NCBI GenBank assembly: GCA_039545355.1
Contig: BCJJ01000004.1
Coordinates: 434,001 to 498,000, forward strand
Origin: Trichosporon coremiiforme
Lineage: Eukaryota > Basidiomycota > Tremellomycetes > Trichosporonales > Trichosporonaceae
Direction of reading: 5' to 3'
Length of the DNA: 64,000 nucleotides
Positions 32,222-43,446 of the stretch are shown here, in pieces (position 1 is the first letter of the stretch; each line of letters opens with the position of its first letter). The translations under genes were made by a program, and so were the position numbers. The notes beneath the pieces were generated by a model that did not search any database, was not told where the DNA came from, and worked only from the letters and a program-made list of their open reading frames with translations.

Positions 32222-32237
32222 AGCATCACGTGATGCT
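32222..32237. promoter_or_regulatory. Perfect 16-bp palindrome with TCACGTGA core
   Basis: AGCATCACGTGATGCT is a complete palindrome containing the E-box octamer TCACGTGA (32226-32233). It lies between the MMTAG gene and SVF1, 88 bp before the SVF1 start. A half CRE (GACGTCAT) sits 8 bp to its left. Extended dyad symmetry suggests a homodimer site, probably of a bHLH factor. Confidence 0.5.
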
Positions 32238-32324
32238 CCTCGCTCGGACCCACACGCGAACCCACGTCCTTTCCTCCTCTGATGATTCTCTCCAACAACT
32301 CATCACACACACATTTAGTGAATA

Positions 32325-33812
32325 ATGTCTTGGTTCCAGTAGGTTTATCGCATGGGTGTACCTAACTTTAGCGGCAAAGACTCAAAGGCCAAATCGGGCG
32401 CTGACCACGGTTCGCATCACCAGAATCTCTGGCCCGTGACGTCCTACAACAGCGGCTACGGACAGCTCACTGACAAGGACACTGAGGTGAGCGCTACTCG
32501 TAACTTGGCTAACCGTCAGTGGTCCTGCGTTAGCAACAAGGGTTTCCAGACCGAGACTCAGACTTGGTACTCGGTTCTGGCCGATGGAAGCATTCTCATG
32601 GTTCAGGTCATCTGGAGCTACCTCGGTGTGTTCCTTATTCCTGCCACGGCCCAGATGACCTTCAAGCTGTTCAACCCGACGACCAAGACGACTACCTGGA
32701 AGTCGGTCAATGTCTCCAACTTCAAGCACGACGGCCGCAACTGCAAGTCTGACTCTTTCGTGAGAGGGATCAGAGTTGGCAACTTCTAACCTTTCCAGGA
32801 GATTAAGCACTCGGGTTCTGCTGGTGGCGAGGAGTCATACCACATTACCGCCAACCTCGACAAGAACGTCCAGATTGACACTGTCTGGACTAGGCCGGCC
32901 TCCGCTCCGGGCTGCAAGTACGGCACGGGCGAGGACGGTGGCTTCTCTTACTTCGGCAAGGAGAAGACTGAGGAGAAGCGCGACGCCCTTGTCGTCCAGT
33001 AAGGCCCTTTACGCTTCGCGGTGCTGATCCCGTAGCCGCTTCCATCCTCTCGTCGTTTCCAGTGGCCACATTGTCATTGACGGCAAGGCCATTGACGCCG
33101 CTGGTAACGCCATGTTTGTGGATGCCATTCAGGGTGGTATGCGCCCCAACCTTGTGAGTCCGATTCTACCCATGGGCACTAATCAGCAGATCGCTTCGAA
33201 CTGGAACTTTGCCTTTTTCACGTCGGGTGGGGGCGAGCCCGAGTCCGAGCTCGGAAGCGTCCGCGCGATCCAGATGGAGTTTGAGACCACCGTACGTTTT
33301 TGGCCTTCACTTGGACTGACCTATAGGACGATTACGGCCCCGCCGGAAAGGGCTCGGGACACGTCAAGGTTAACGTCGGCGTGATCTACGCCTCCAACCT
33401 GTCGGCGCCACTGCTCGTCGTTGGTCAGACTCACACACCTCAGCCTACCTCCGTGTTCCCTGTTCCCAACCAGGACGTCTCCACTGCTACCCACCTGAAC
33501 ACTTACAAGGATGACACCGGTTACATGGCTCCGAAGGGACTGGCTTTTGTTTTCGGGGGTGTGCGCGAGGACAACAAGGCACCCGCCAAGGCGGAGCTTG
33601 TCGTTGACGACGTTACCAAGGGCTTCATCGAAAAGGTCGATGTGCTTGCGGAGATTCCCTATGTCATTCGCAAGGGGTACGCCGCCATCTCTGGCACGAA
33701 GCCCTTCATCTTCCAGTACCACAACCCGGCCACGCTCCAGGTTGACCTCGGCGACAAGAATGTCCCCGTCAAGGGATGGGTGTACACCGAAGCTTCCTTT
33801 ATTTCGCAGTAG
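32325..33812 (+). CDS. SVF1: Survival factor Svf1 (ceramide transfer family)
   Basis: Svf1 family proteins promote survival under oxidative stress in yeast and have been linked to ceramide transport from the endoplasmic reticulum to the Golgi. Seven exons: 32325-32338, 32372-32486, 32520-32759, 32799-32998, 33063-33153, 33190-33291 and 33327-33812, giving 415 aa. The first exon has only 14 nt and encodes MSWF plus part of a codon. The double lipocalin-like fold is recognised from QTETQTWYSV, FNPTTKTTTWKS, the Trp-rich NWNFAFFTSG and the C-terminal GYAAISGTKPFIFQY. Introns are 33-39 nt except one of 64 nt. An ATG inside intron 1 (32352) gives an alternative start, but the spliced MSWFHG start fits the family better. 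A 16-bp E-box palindrome lies upstream. Confidence 0.9.
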
Positions 33813-34040
33813 AATATCTCTTTAATCGTACTCTTTTAATTATTTTGATCTAGCGCAGGTACATGCATTGAAGTGAACCCAACATGCTAAACATGGCGCT
33901 GTCGGCTCCGGCGGCCGACGTCGCTGCCATTTGGTTCCGCTCATCAAGGGCTCGTGAGCCCTTGCACGGCCTCATCGTCATCGTTGATCTACCCATCCCA
34001 ACGACGTTTCAGCTCTGAACACTGTACCCCAGTCATCGCG

Positions 34041-35593
34041 ATGAAGGGCTTCACGAAGGCTTTGCAGCGGTAAGTTGTTGCCTCGACGACCAGTCTGACC
34101 TCCAGGACTCCGCACAACATCACCAGCCGCATCGGCATGTCGAAGAGTAAGGTGGACTGTGACGACATCGACTAACACTGTCAGAGTCGACAGACGCCGA
34201 GTACAACGATTGGTAAGCGGCCAGCAAAGACTCACGCTGACAGCAGGGAGCGCAAGTTTGCGGCGGTCGAGTCGGCTTGCCAGAAGATGCACAAGGATGC
34301 GGTCGTGTTCCGCGACGGTGTCAACTGTGAGGACCCAACTGTGCTAGGGCTAACTTTAGCGCTGCTGAACTCGGGATCGAGCTTTGGCTCGTCATTGTCA
34401 ACACTCTTTCAGCCCCTCGGCGCCGAGTACAACTTGGCTTCCAAGTTCCCCAACTCTGAGCTCACTGTGAAGAACATCGCCGTGTACCAGCGTCTGATGG
34501 AGGAGCTCCAAGGTGCGTTGTCAGGACTGTGTGCGCTGACAACGTAGAAACACTTGCGCCCGAGCTGGATCTGATCGACTCCCGCATCGTTGAGCCGAGT
34601 AAGGAGCTCGTCGAAATTTGCAAGAAAATCCGCAAGACGTGCACCAAGCGTGACCACAAGCTGGTCGACTATGACCGCCACAACAACAGCCTGAACAAGC
34701 TTCGCGGCAAGAAGGAGAAGAGCTTGAGTGACGAAAAGAACCTCTTCAAGGTGAATACGGCCAGTTTGCATTAGCTGAAAAGCAGGTTGAACAGCAGTTT
34801 GAAGTGGCGTCGGGCGAGTATGAGCATTATAACAACCTGCTCAAAGAGGAGTTGCCTCAGTTCCTTGAACTCGCCTCGAGGTTCATCGACCCGTTGTTTC
34901 ACTCGTTCTACTACATGCAGCTGAACGTTTACTACATCATGCTTGAGAAGCTCCAGTCCTTTGCCGACGGAAAGTACGACTTGGAAAGGCGTGACATTGA
35001 AGACATCTATCTCGAGCAGCGCGGCGACGCTGCAGAGCAACTGGACGAGCTTCGCATCACTCAGCGCACAGCTTCGACCGGTGAGTCATCAAACCGAATG
35101 GGAACTGATCAGTTAGCCAAGATTCTTCAGCAAGCTCGTACGAACGGGGGAGTGTCACGCACTGCTTCGCATTCATCAAAGGCAGATCTTGACCGGAAAG
35201 CATCGTCGTCGTCGTACTCCAAGGGCGGTCTTGACCGCAAAGTGTCGTCTGGATCGTATGCCGGCCGATCTCCAGAGCCTGCGGCTCCTCCCCCTTACAG
35301 CCCTTCGTCGGGGGCGTCTGTCGTTGGGAAGAAGGCGCCGCCCCCTCCCCCTCCTCTGAAGCCCAAGCCCGGTGCTGCCCCGAAGCAGTACTGCACGGCC
35401 ATTTTTGACTATGAAGCCCAGGTATGTCGTGGACCAGAGTATTGTTAACAATCAGGCTGAGGGTGACCTGTCCTTCAGCGCCGGTGACAGGATCGAGATT
35501 GTTGAGCGCACAGACTCGGCCGAGGACTGGTGGACTGGCCGTCTGAACGGCAAGCAAGGCATCTTCCCCGGCAACTACACCCAGACCGATTGA
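34041..35593 (+). CDS. RVS167: BAR-SH3 amphiphysin-like protein Rvs167/Hob1
   Basis: Membrane-bending amphiphysin that acts with Rvs161 in the scission step of actin-dependent endocytosis. Nine exons: 34041-34069, 34106-34146, 34185-34212, 34247-34326, 34360-34512, 34548-34750, 34786-35080, 35117-35421 and 35456-35593, giving 423 aa. The N-terminal BAR domain starts [10 protein letters not shown] and continues with THNI-like [10 protein letters not shown], DFxxxE-type helices and the long coiled coil (about 20-260). A Ser/Pro linker with [12 protein letters not shown] precedes the SH3 domain (about 365-423), which has ALYDY-type [17 protein letters not shown] and GIFPGNY. The 36-nt intron at 35081-35116 has no stop and may be retained. 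Four short exons crowd the 5' end. Confidence 0.95.
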
Positions 35594-35706
35594 ACACAGT
35601 GTTGTAGTAGCTACCTCGATGAGAGAATTTATTTACATATCGTTCCAACTACATATATCGAGTTTACTTGAATGCCGTGTCGAGGAGTGCCTGGCTGTCA
35701 GCGATG

Positions 35707-36891
35707 CTATAAGGCAGCGAGGGTCACGTAGGGGTCTTCCTTCTCGCCAGCGCCCTGCGCGGTCAGCTGGGTCTACTACCGCGCCCACCTCTTGCAACGG
35801 CCACAGCTCGTGGCTACGCAGTTCCTGGTTTGCCTGCGGTATCAGTGCCTGCGAAGAAAGGAGACTTGCAAGTTGCTTCTGAAGAATCTCGTTCTGTGTT
35901 GAGAGCCTCTCCACTTCCTGGTCGTCAGTATCGATCGCCACGACCCATACCGAGCGGATATGCTGAATTTCACGTGCCAGCTCCAGGTCGGTCTGCGGCC
36001 CTTTCTGAGGTCAGCGGATTCTCATGGACTTGCGCATCACCTCGTGGCGGAGCTCCTCGATCTGCGATTTGAGAGCACTGTTGTGGAAACGAAGCTCCTT
36101 CATCTTTCCTTGAAGATTCAAAAGTTCCGACTGCAGTGAGCATTTGCAGGCTGGTGTCCTTATACCTCTTTCAAGTCCAGGGTTTCCGACAGGCTGCTTC
36201 TGCCCTGCGGTTCACGGTATTCGTTGAGCTGTGGCTATTAGAGGTGCCTCTCAGTTCGGGACCTACACGTCGCGTCAGAGCAAACTTCGATTCTTGTTCC
36301 CCCTTCAGTTGGAGCTCAAGAACGTTCATCTTTTGCTGCTGAGCAGCTTTCTCTCCCTCTAGGATGGACAGCAGCTTACTGGCTTTCTCAGACGCGTTGT
36401 GCCAGTATTTCGCGTTTTCTTCGGACGTGTTCTTCAGCTTTTCCAACCTGTTCACCTCTGTAAGGAGGAAACTAATCTGCTTTGCCGCGTCAGGCTCAAA
36501 GCAGTCACCCGTGGGCACTGGAGCGTTGTGTTCCGCATGGTATTCAGTCTGCATGTGAGTGGCGGGAGACAGTCATCACGTACAGCTTGACTCTGGCTGC
36601 GACGGTCAGTGCACGTTTCCCCCAGCAACTCACGGCAGAGGATAGACTGAGTCGCCCGCGTACAGCGCATGCGATTGAGGTCGCGGCTGTGCCAGAGTTG
36701 TGTGCGCGTATTGACCTTGATTCTGCACCGCCATGGCTACCTGTGTCAGCCCTCCGGCTCACAAAGTACTCACAAGTACTCGAGGGCGGAACTGAAGTCA
36801 AGGTTGTGACAAAGGCCATGCTCAGTCGAGCTTTTGCGGCGAGATCCGCATAGTAGCGGTCCCGCTGCTGCCTGCGCTGTTGTTCGGACAT
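35707..36891 (-). CDS. Coiled-coil protein of unknown function
   Basis: Nine exons: 36891-36774, 36736-36634, 36596-36584, 36548-36267, 36228-36166, 36130-36041, 36004-35951, 35917-35789 and 35754-35707, giving 299 aa. The third exon is a 13-nt micro-exon. The N-terminus is MSEQQRRQQRDRYYADLAAK, followed by a polar Gln/Ser-rich linker. From about residue 95 a coiled coil dominates, in three blocks: ISFLLTEVNRLEKLKNTSEE, QQKMNVLELQLKGEQESK and EVERLSTQNEILQKQLASL. No enzyme motif, zinc site, signal or membrane segment is seen. Heptad-rich sequence with a short acidic C-terminus suggests a structural adaptor (cytoskeletal, kinetochore or Golgi), but I cannot name it. Every intron is 33-38 nt with a clear branch site, so the gene is probably real. 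Confidence 0.72.
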
Positions 36892-37041
36892 TCGCTGGTA
36901 GAGAAGGTGAAGGTGAAAACAATGCCAAAGGCGACGTGTGCGTGAACAGCTCAGTAACAGGAGCAAGGGCGCGAGGGGCTGATCACACAAACTGCGCCCC
37001 GCATGCATCAGCGTGCATTGATACTACTACAAAAGTTCAGG

Positions 37042-38535
37042 TCACCGTCTTTTCCAGTCACCACTGTTATCGGCTCCATCGGAAGACATCCAGCTCGCAG
37101 CTCTCGACATGGCGCTAGGACGACGCGTTTGGATGGATGAAGGGATGACGTCCTTCTCTGCTCCTGTCACTCTGACCACCTCGCGCTGGGCGCGATTGGC
37201 AATCCGGAGCGCAAACGCCGCCACGGTCCACACTCCACCTACAGGTTAGTTAGCTGCGTGGGGGGTAGGAGACACTCACCGACGACACCGACGAGTCGGA
37301 TAAGGAATTGATAGAGCGTCGTAGTGCGTTCACGGATCGTGACAGACATAGGTTCCAGCTCGTACTTGAAGAAGATGCCAGGGACACCCCCTCCGTGGGG
37401 GAAGCTGCGGACATAATCGGTCACAGCATACTGTGAACGTCAGCATCGTAGGCAGTACGACGCACCTGTGAAGTCGTGAGCCATCGGCGACTGGCGTCGA
37501 TGTACGTCGTGGGCACAACCCGCAGGTAATACTGGAAAGCCGTGAAAGCTCGCTGTCAGTCTTCAATCCGAACTCGCTTCTCACGTTCATCCGTTGTCTC
37601 CAAGCTCATGTCCAGCGGCTGGGAAATGGCCGGAAAGTACGGTCCAAACGAGAATTCGTGGATGACGTGCGAAAGATTCATCACTGTAGAGGTCAGTTGA
37701 ACGTCTCCAAACTGTCTCACGATGATGATCGGTATGCTCCCTTGCCCTGTAACCATGTCCGAGGGTGGTAATGTGAAGGTTTGCGGCCACCTTGCGCACC
37801 TGTACACTGCCATACACACGGCATGCTGGGCCGTCGTGCACTCTGTTGTGCGTCGGCCGGAAATCGGCGTGACGGCTCGGAGATGTTCTGGAGAAAAGAG
37901 CTCGGAGTCCTGAAAGCGACTTGCGCTGGTTCGGTGTAGAGCGGCGTGACTCTGAGATCATCTTGGCGGCCCCAACGGGCTTGGCGGAAGCTTCCAGTCT
38001 AGAACCGTTAACGAGCTGCACTGTCTGTCACTCACTTCTTGGTCACTGCCTTTCCGGTGTCGAATACCGTGCCTTCCTTTGCGAACTCCTTGTCCAAGTG
38101 AATGCGGTCTCCGACGCCGTCGCGCAAATCGATGGAAAGATCTTTCCGAATGAGCACAGTCGCACAGGACTACTCACATCTGCATGGCATAGCCACCGTC
38201 ACATCGACATTGAGCTGAAGGTCGCTCTCGATGGTAGGGTCGACTTTGACCGACAGACTGGTACTGCCGTAGAGGTATTCGCCCAAGTCATTCTGTTGTC
38301 AGATGTTATGAGGGCTGTCTCTTACTAGGACGAGAAGGAAGATGACAAAGCCCACAAGCGCGGTCAAGACCCCTCCACGACGAGACCTGATGGTGTAGGA
38401 TGACTGGACTTTCGGGAAAGCGTCAAAGCTCTTGATAGGGGCGAGCTTGTCGAGCTCCTCCAAGATACTGTTGCCTTCGCTCCGATCTCGGTTGTTGTCA
38501 TTTAGATGATGGTGGTCAAGATGTGGCTCGAACAT
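37042..38535 (-). CDS. ERV41: COPII vesicle cargo receptor Erv41 (ERGIC2 homologue)
   Basis: Erv41 forms a complex with Erv46 that cycles between endoplasmic reticulum and Golgi and retrieves proteins. Eight exons: 38535-38326, 38292-38178, 38141-38036, 37998-37721, 37683-37585, 37548-37466, 37430-37280 and 37238-37042, giving 412 aa (yeast 352). The N-terminal cytosolic part has LDKLAPIKSFDAFPKVQSSY, then a membrane helix (GGVLTALVGFVIFLLVL), a lumenal domain with LQLNVDVTVAMPC, ACRVYGSVQVRKVAANLHIT, LMNLSHVIHEFSFGPYFP and YYLRVVPTTY, and a second membrane helix near the C-terminus (GVVGGVWTVAAFALRIANR). Cys residues of the lumenal domain are kept. An insert of about 50 residues (around SRRSTPNQRKSLSG) is unusual. 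All joins are in phase. Confidence 0.94.
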
Positions 38536-38729
38536 GACGAGTGACGTGAGTGTGCAGTACCAAAATGGTGGTTAATTTCAGGCGCCTGAACGCCGTGACG
38601 AAACGTGTCCGTTGGTTTCGAAACGTGTCTCCAGGGACTATGGACGTGCCTGACCTCTTGCTTTCATATGGGGTTCATCTCTAATGCTGATGCACGTCTA
38701 CTTATTACAAAAATGCGTCACTGGATTGC

Positions 38730-40330
38730 TTAGTAGCTCAGAGTCTCTACCAATTTGTCGAATACACGGATCACGTCTGGCTGGTAGAACTTTTCGTATG
38801 CGAGGGGCACGGGTACGCTGAAAGGGTCAGTGTTGCCGGTTGAAAATGGACTTACTCCCAGCCACTGACAAGGCCGATGGGGGCCTCCAAATACTCGAAC
38901 GCGCGACGGCCAACTTCACCAGCCAAGTTGTTGCCAACACCACCACTCTTACCTGCCTCGTGAACCACGACGAGACGGCCAGTCTTGCGGACAGCGTCGG
39001 TAATTTCGCCGATAGGCAGAGGGTTGATCGTACGAAGGTCAATCAGCTGGATTGACGGAGCGGGATGAGGGGGACGAAGCTTCTCGGGAAGATACTGGAC
39101 CAGACTAGGCGGCGGGTTTGTCAGTAGCTCAATAGCGCGGACTGCTGTCAGCTTAGGCGAACACGACACGTACGGGTTGTGTAGAGAGGGGTTCCATAGG
39201 AGACAACAGTGAGGTCGGTACCCGGACGGATCTCATCTGTAGGGCCCAGAGGCAGAGTAAAGTCATCAACAGGAACTTCCTCAACTGACAGTCAGCGCAG
39301 TTCTCAGCTGTTGCTACTAACCTGCCGCGCGGTAGAGAACCTTGGGCTCAAAGATGATTGTGGGGTTGGGGTCCCTGATAGCACCGAGGAGAAGGCCCTT
39401 GGCTTGGATCGGCGAGCGAACGACGGCAACCTTGAGACCCGCAGCTCCGAGGAAAAAGCCCTCGGGGCTCTGCGAGTGGTAAAGACCGCCGTGACCAACA
39501 CTCATGGACGGGGCACGAACGGTGAAGGAGCCTCCCGGAAGTGGGTAGGATCCACCGCTGGCGTAATGCTGCTTGGCGGCTTCATTGACGAGTTGGTCAA
39601 ACGCAGGGAAGATCTGCCACGTTAGACAGCAAAAATATCAATAACTCACATAGTCACCAAACTGGATCTCTGCGATCGCAGTAGATCCAACGCTGGCCAA
39701 CCCGATTCCGAAGCCTGCGATACCTTGCTCCGTCAAGGGGGTGTTGAACACGCGCTTCGAGCCTTTCATCAGTCATCGCTGCAACGTTGCGCTCACCAAA
39801 CTCTTCCGCAAGACCCATGGTACAGCGGCTGCCAGTCAGCTAGACATCCGAGTTCCGACTTACAAAACGCCATGGGCCTTTACGTCTTCTCCAAACACGA
39901 AGGATCGCGGGTTTGAGATAAGCGCCGTCCTGTCGTTAGCAACGCTACGTCAATGGCAACTTACCGCAGCGCGTCACGGATAGCCTGGTGAAGATTCATC
40001 TTGCGGGTCTCACGCCCCTTGCCCGTGGGTCCACGAAGGCCATGGCCATCAGCAAATACGAGACCTTCGGTGGCGAGAGCCAGAGTTGTCAGCGCGCCCC
40101 ACACGGCTGGTCAATACCTCTTCCTTTGTCGACTTGAGAAGGTTGCTAGCACCTAGGGAAGGCTCGACGTCCTGAGAAGGCGGGCTGGGAGCTGATCGTG
40201 CAGCGACGCCGTCCCTAGGAACCCGAGATTGAGACGGGTCGTCCAAAGACGTTTGAAAGCGGCGCTGGAGTCCTCCCTCGAGTCGGGACGCGAAGGAAGG
40301 ACGAGCCGTCACCCGAGTTACGCTGAGCAT
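38730..40330 (-). CDS. BCKDHB: Branched-chain alpha-keto acid dehydrogenase E1 beta subunit
   Basis: Beta subunit of the mitochondrial E1 decarboxylase for the keto acids of Leu, Ile and Val. Nine exons: 40330-40153, 40106-39965, 39929-39864, 39828-39797, 39762-39650, 39613-39322, 39284-39174, 39141-38856 and 38817-38730, giving 435 aa. The N-terminus is a likely mitochondrial presequence (Arg/Ser-rich, no acids). Core motifs: [86 protein letters not shown] and LVVVHEAG. The C-terminus is [19 protein letters not shown] 46-nt first intron with a GTGCTA donor is the least certain join, and an ATG twelve nt upstream is an alternative start. Makes the window's first leucine-breakdown gene; HMG-CoA lyase is the second. 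Confidence 0.94.
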
Positions 40331-41412
40331 GGACGCACGCATTCTAGGCCAGTGTCTGGTGATTGGTGTCAAGTTGGAAGAAAGGAGTTATACAGCTGTA
40401 CGATGCCTTGTGCTGTTGAGTGCCGAGCCATCATCTCGAGGTCCGGTGCACCGGCGGACATGTCAAGTTCCGGACCGATGCGTCAGATCGCAGGACGCCG
40501 AGAGGTGCAGTGCCTTTGTTAACCGACCCCGCAACTGCTCTTATCATTCCCTGATTGCGCCCAGCGCATCATTTTTCCACGTAAATACGCATAACACGTG
40601 ATCACTGTGAACCGCCCACCACCGTGCCCACCACGTTTAGGATGCAGAGCGCTGCATATGCTTCGCAGCTGCCAACTGCTACAGAGCTTGATCAAGCTTG
40701 CGGGTCGCCGCAGGATCTGCCAGACTGTGGCCTGAGTAAAAGGGCCAGAGGGATGTTCATGTAGACGGACGCCTGTGTGTATATGCTGAGAAACGTGGGG
40801 CCGCGGATGCGGGGCCGACTGTGGGTAGAGGCTGCATGCCATCCTGGTTGACAAGTCTCATCCCATTCCTGCGAAGGCTGGTGAGCGCCGATCGACAGCG
40901 GTATGGCTATGATGTAGGGATTTGCAGGTGGACGGGAGCGATGTGTGGGCCGTGTGGGGCGTGTACGCCATCAGGTGCATCAGGTGCGTGCACCGTTGTT
41001 CCAATGAGATCAATATTCCAATGACATAGAAAATTGCCGTTTCCGGAAATTGGCCCTATAATCACGGATGGTTAGAGACGTCACTCGGCTCAATGCTGCA
41101 GACCACCAAGGTCCAGAGCAAGGAGATCGACTTAGGCTTATCCACCCATCCACCACCGTTCTTGCCCCATCGCTATCTCTCGCACCCTCTCGTTGCTCCT
41201 CGGCCATCCATCCACCGACACGCCCCGCTCCACGGACTGCAAGCGCATCGTCTGCATTCAATTCGGCTTGCGTCCTGTTGATCCCCGATCACAGCCGCCC
41301 TTCCGCTCTCTCCACTCATTGCCCCTGATCCGATTCCCAGCCTCTTCCAGTTCTATGATTGCTTGACTGCACTCCTCCTAGCCAACAACCGCGCCCAAGC
41401 ATCACCTTCGCA
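40331..41412. other. Long divergent promoter BCKDHB / PKA1
   Basis: About 1.08 kb without a supportable gene. It contains an E-box-like ACACGTGA at 40594-40601, the short direct repeat CATCAGGTG (twice near 40970-40985), and a C- and T-rich stretch from 41150 that probably is the PKA1 leader. Long upstream regions are common for signalling kinases. Confidence 0.45.
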
Positions 41413-43308
41413 ATGTTCGCTCGCGTCTCGGACAAGTTCCATAACAGAAAGCAGCAGGCATCGCCTCTGAAGAGCCCACAGAGCCCTCCTGCCAATGCCG
41501 TCTCCCCCGGTTCAGCCGTCTCACCTACAAGCTCGACTACTCTTCCCCAGAGCATTAACCAGGGCGCTGCTCTGTCACCAGCTGCGACACAAACCGTAAC
41601 ACAATCTGTTGCGCCTCCGCAGCATGGTGCTGGCACCTCCGCGTCGGGCCCACCCCAGCCCGGCATGGAGGGTCTCGAGAGGTACGTACTTTGCGGTAGA
41701 GGTGTCTGACATCGAGTCACCAGCTTGCCGCAGACTCGAGCATGGCTTCGTCCCCAGCTGCTGCTGGCTCTATGAACGCGCAGTCGGGTCAGCCTTATGA
41801 GGTTAACCGCACCATGAGTATTGAGATGGCCGACGTCTCAAACCTCTCGCTACAGACGCCGACTGAAACTCGCCAGGGTAGTGTCGAGGAGGAACGCATG
41901 CGGGAGAAAGCCAGGTCGGCTCAAGAGCAGGTGGGTTGCTGAAAGCTCGTGGCTGACGTATCAGTCTGTTCAAGCCCAGGCGAACCTTCATCACGCCACC
42001 CAGCAGGCACGTGTTGCCGCTATCAATGCAGCTGCTACTCAGGCAGCTCTAGACACAGCGACTAACCCAACTACGGGGTCCAAGACACCAGTGTCAGGAA
42101 GAGGCCAGGCTCTCCGCAAGACGGCCGGACGCTATGCTCTGGGAGATTTCCACATTGAGAGGACGTAAGTCCAAGATGTATGGCTGGCGGCTGATGGGCT
42201 TCAGGCTTGGTACAGGTTCTTTCGGACGTGTTCACTTGGTTCGCTCCAAGCACAACAGCAGATTCTACGCGATCAAAGTCCTCAACAAGGAAAAGGTCGT
42301 CAAGATGAAGCAAGTTGAGCACACCAACTCGGAGAGAGAAATGCTGGTGCGGGTACGACACCCGTTCCTGGTCAATCTCTGGGGAACGTTCCAGGACGTC
42401 AACAACCTGTACATGGTGATGGACTTTGTGGCTGGTGGCGAGCTCTTCAGTCTGTTGCGAAAGAGTCAAGTGAGTACTTGTATACGCTCGCACTAACATG
42501 AAGCGGTTCCCCAACTCCGTCGCAAAGTTTTATGCCGCCGAAGTTGCCCTTGCGCTCGATTACCTTCATTCCCTCGACATTATCTATCGAGACCTTAAAC
42601 CCGAGAATATTCTTCTTGGAGCGGACGGGCACGTAAAGGTCACTGATTTCGGTTTCGCCAAACACGTTCCAGACATCACTTGGACGCTGTGCGGTACTCC
42701 TGACTACCGTACGTTCAGAGTCTCCCGTCTGTCCTGACACTACAGTGGCGCCTGAAGTCGTCCAGTCCAAGGGTTACAATAAGAGTGTGGACTGGTATGC
42801 CCTTGGTGTCCTGATCTTCGAGATGCTTGTGAGTGCAATGATGGCTGGGTGATGCTGACACGAAGGCTGGCTATCCTCCGTTTTTCACCGAGGATGGTAA
42901 CCCCATGAAGCTGTATGAAAAGGTAAACCACCCTCAATCCCAACACTGACGCGCCAGATCATCGCCGGAAAGGTGAGGTATCCCACTTATTTCGACGCCC
43001 TCGCGAAAGAACTCCTCAAGAACTTGCTCGTGGGAGATCTCACGAAGCGCTACGGCAACTTGCGTGCGGGCTCGGCCGACATCTTTGCGCATGGATGGTT
43101 TGCCGAGGTGGACTGGGACAAGCTCTACAGGAGAGAGATTCCGGCGCCCTACGTGCCCAAGATCGAAGGTGAAGGCGATGCCAGTCAGTGAGTGTCAACG
43201 CTACGGCTTTCCCCTAACCTCAGATTTGACCGTTACCAAGAGGCGGACGTCTCCACCTACGGAAAGCCTGGGCAAAGCCAATACGACCACCTCTTTGCAG
43301 ACTTCTAA
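41413..43308 (+). CDS. PKA1: cAMP-dependent protein kinase catalytic subunit
   Basis: AGC-family Ser/Thr kinase, effector of cAMP signalling. Nine exons: 41413-41685, 41724-41930, 41965-42164, 42205-42469, 42504-42708, 42746-42828, 42866-42922, 42958-43187 and 43224-43308, giving 534 aa. The first 215 residues are low complexity (Ser, Pro, Gln, Ala). The kinase domain starts [15 protein letters not shown] (about 222-236), with the catalytic Lys in [21 protein letters not shown], activation loop [14 protein letters not shown] and [14 protein letters not shown]. The C-tail ends with the hydrophobic motif FADF as the last residues, typical of PKA and not PKC or S6K. Intron 1 uses the second of two overlapping donors (GTACGTACTT) to keep the phase. 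Very sure. Confidence 0.96.
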
Positions 43309-43446
43309 GGTTCCAGATTGTATAGTTTCGTCTCGTTTATCACAGCCACAATGCATTCCCGTCTGTCACATTGAGCGACGGACCCTAAATATCGGTGACT
43401 TGTTTAGACCCTGGTTCGTCTTGCGTCGTTCACAACACCACCTAAC

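Noticed and set aside
35707..35917. Longer C-terminus of the coiled-coil protein without the 34-nt intron
   Set aside because: A good donor, a CTGAC branch site and an acceptor at 35755-35788 give a short acidic end; the read-through tail is Arg-rich and lacks any heptads.
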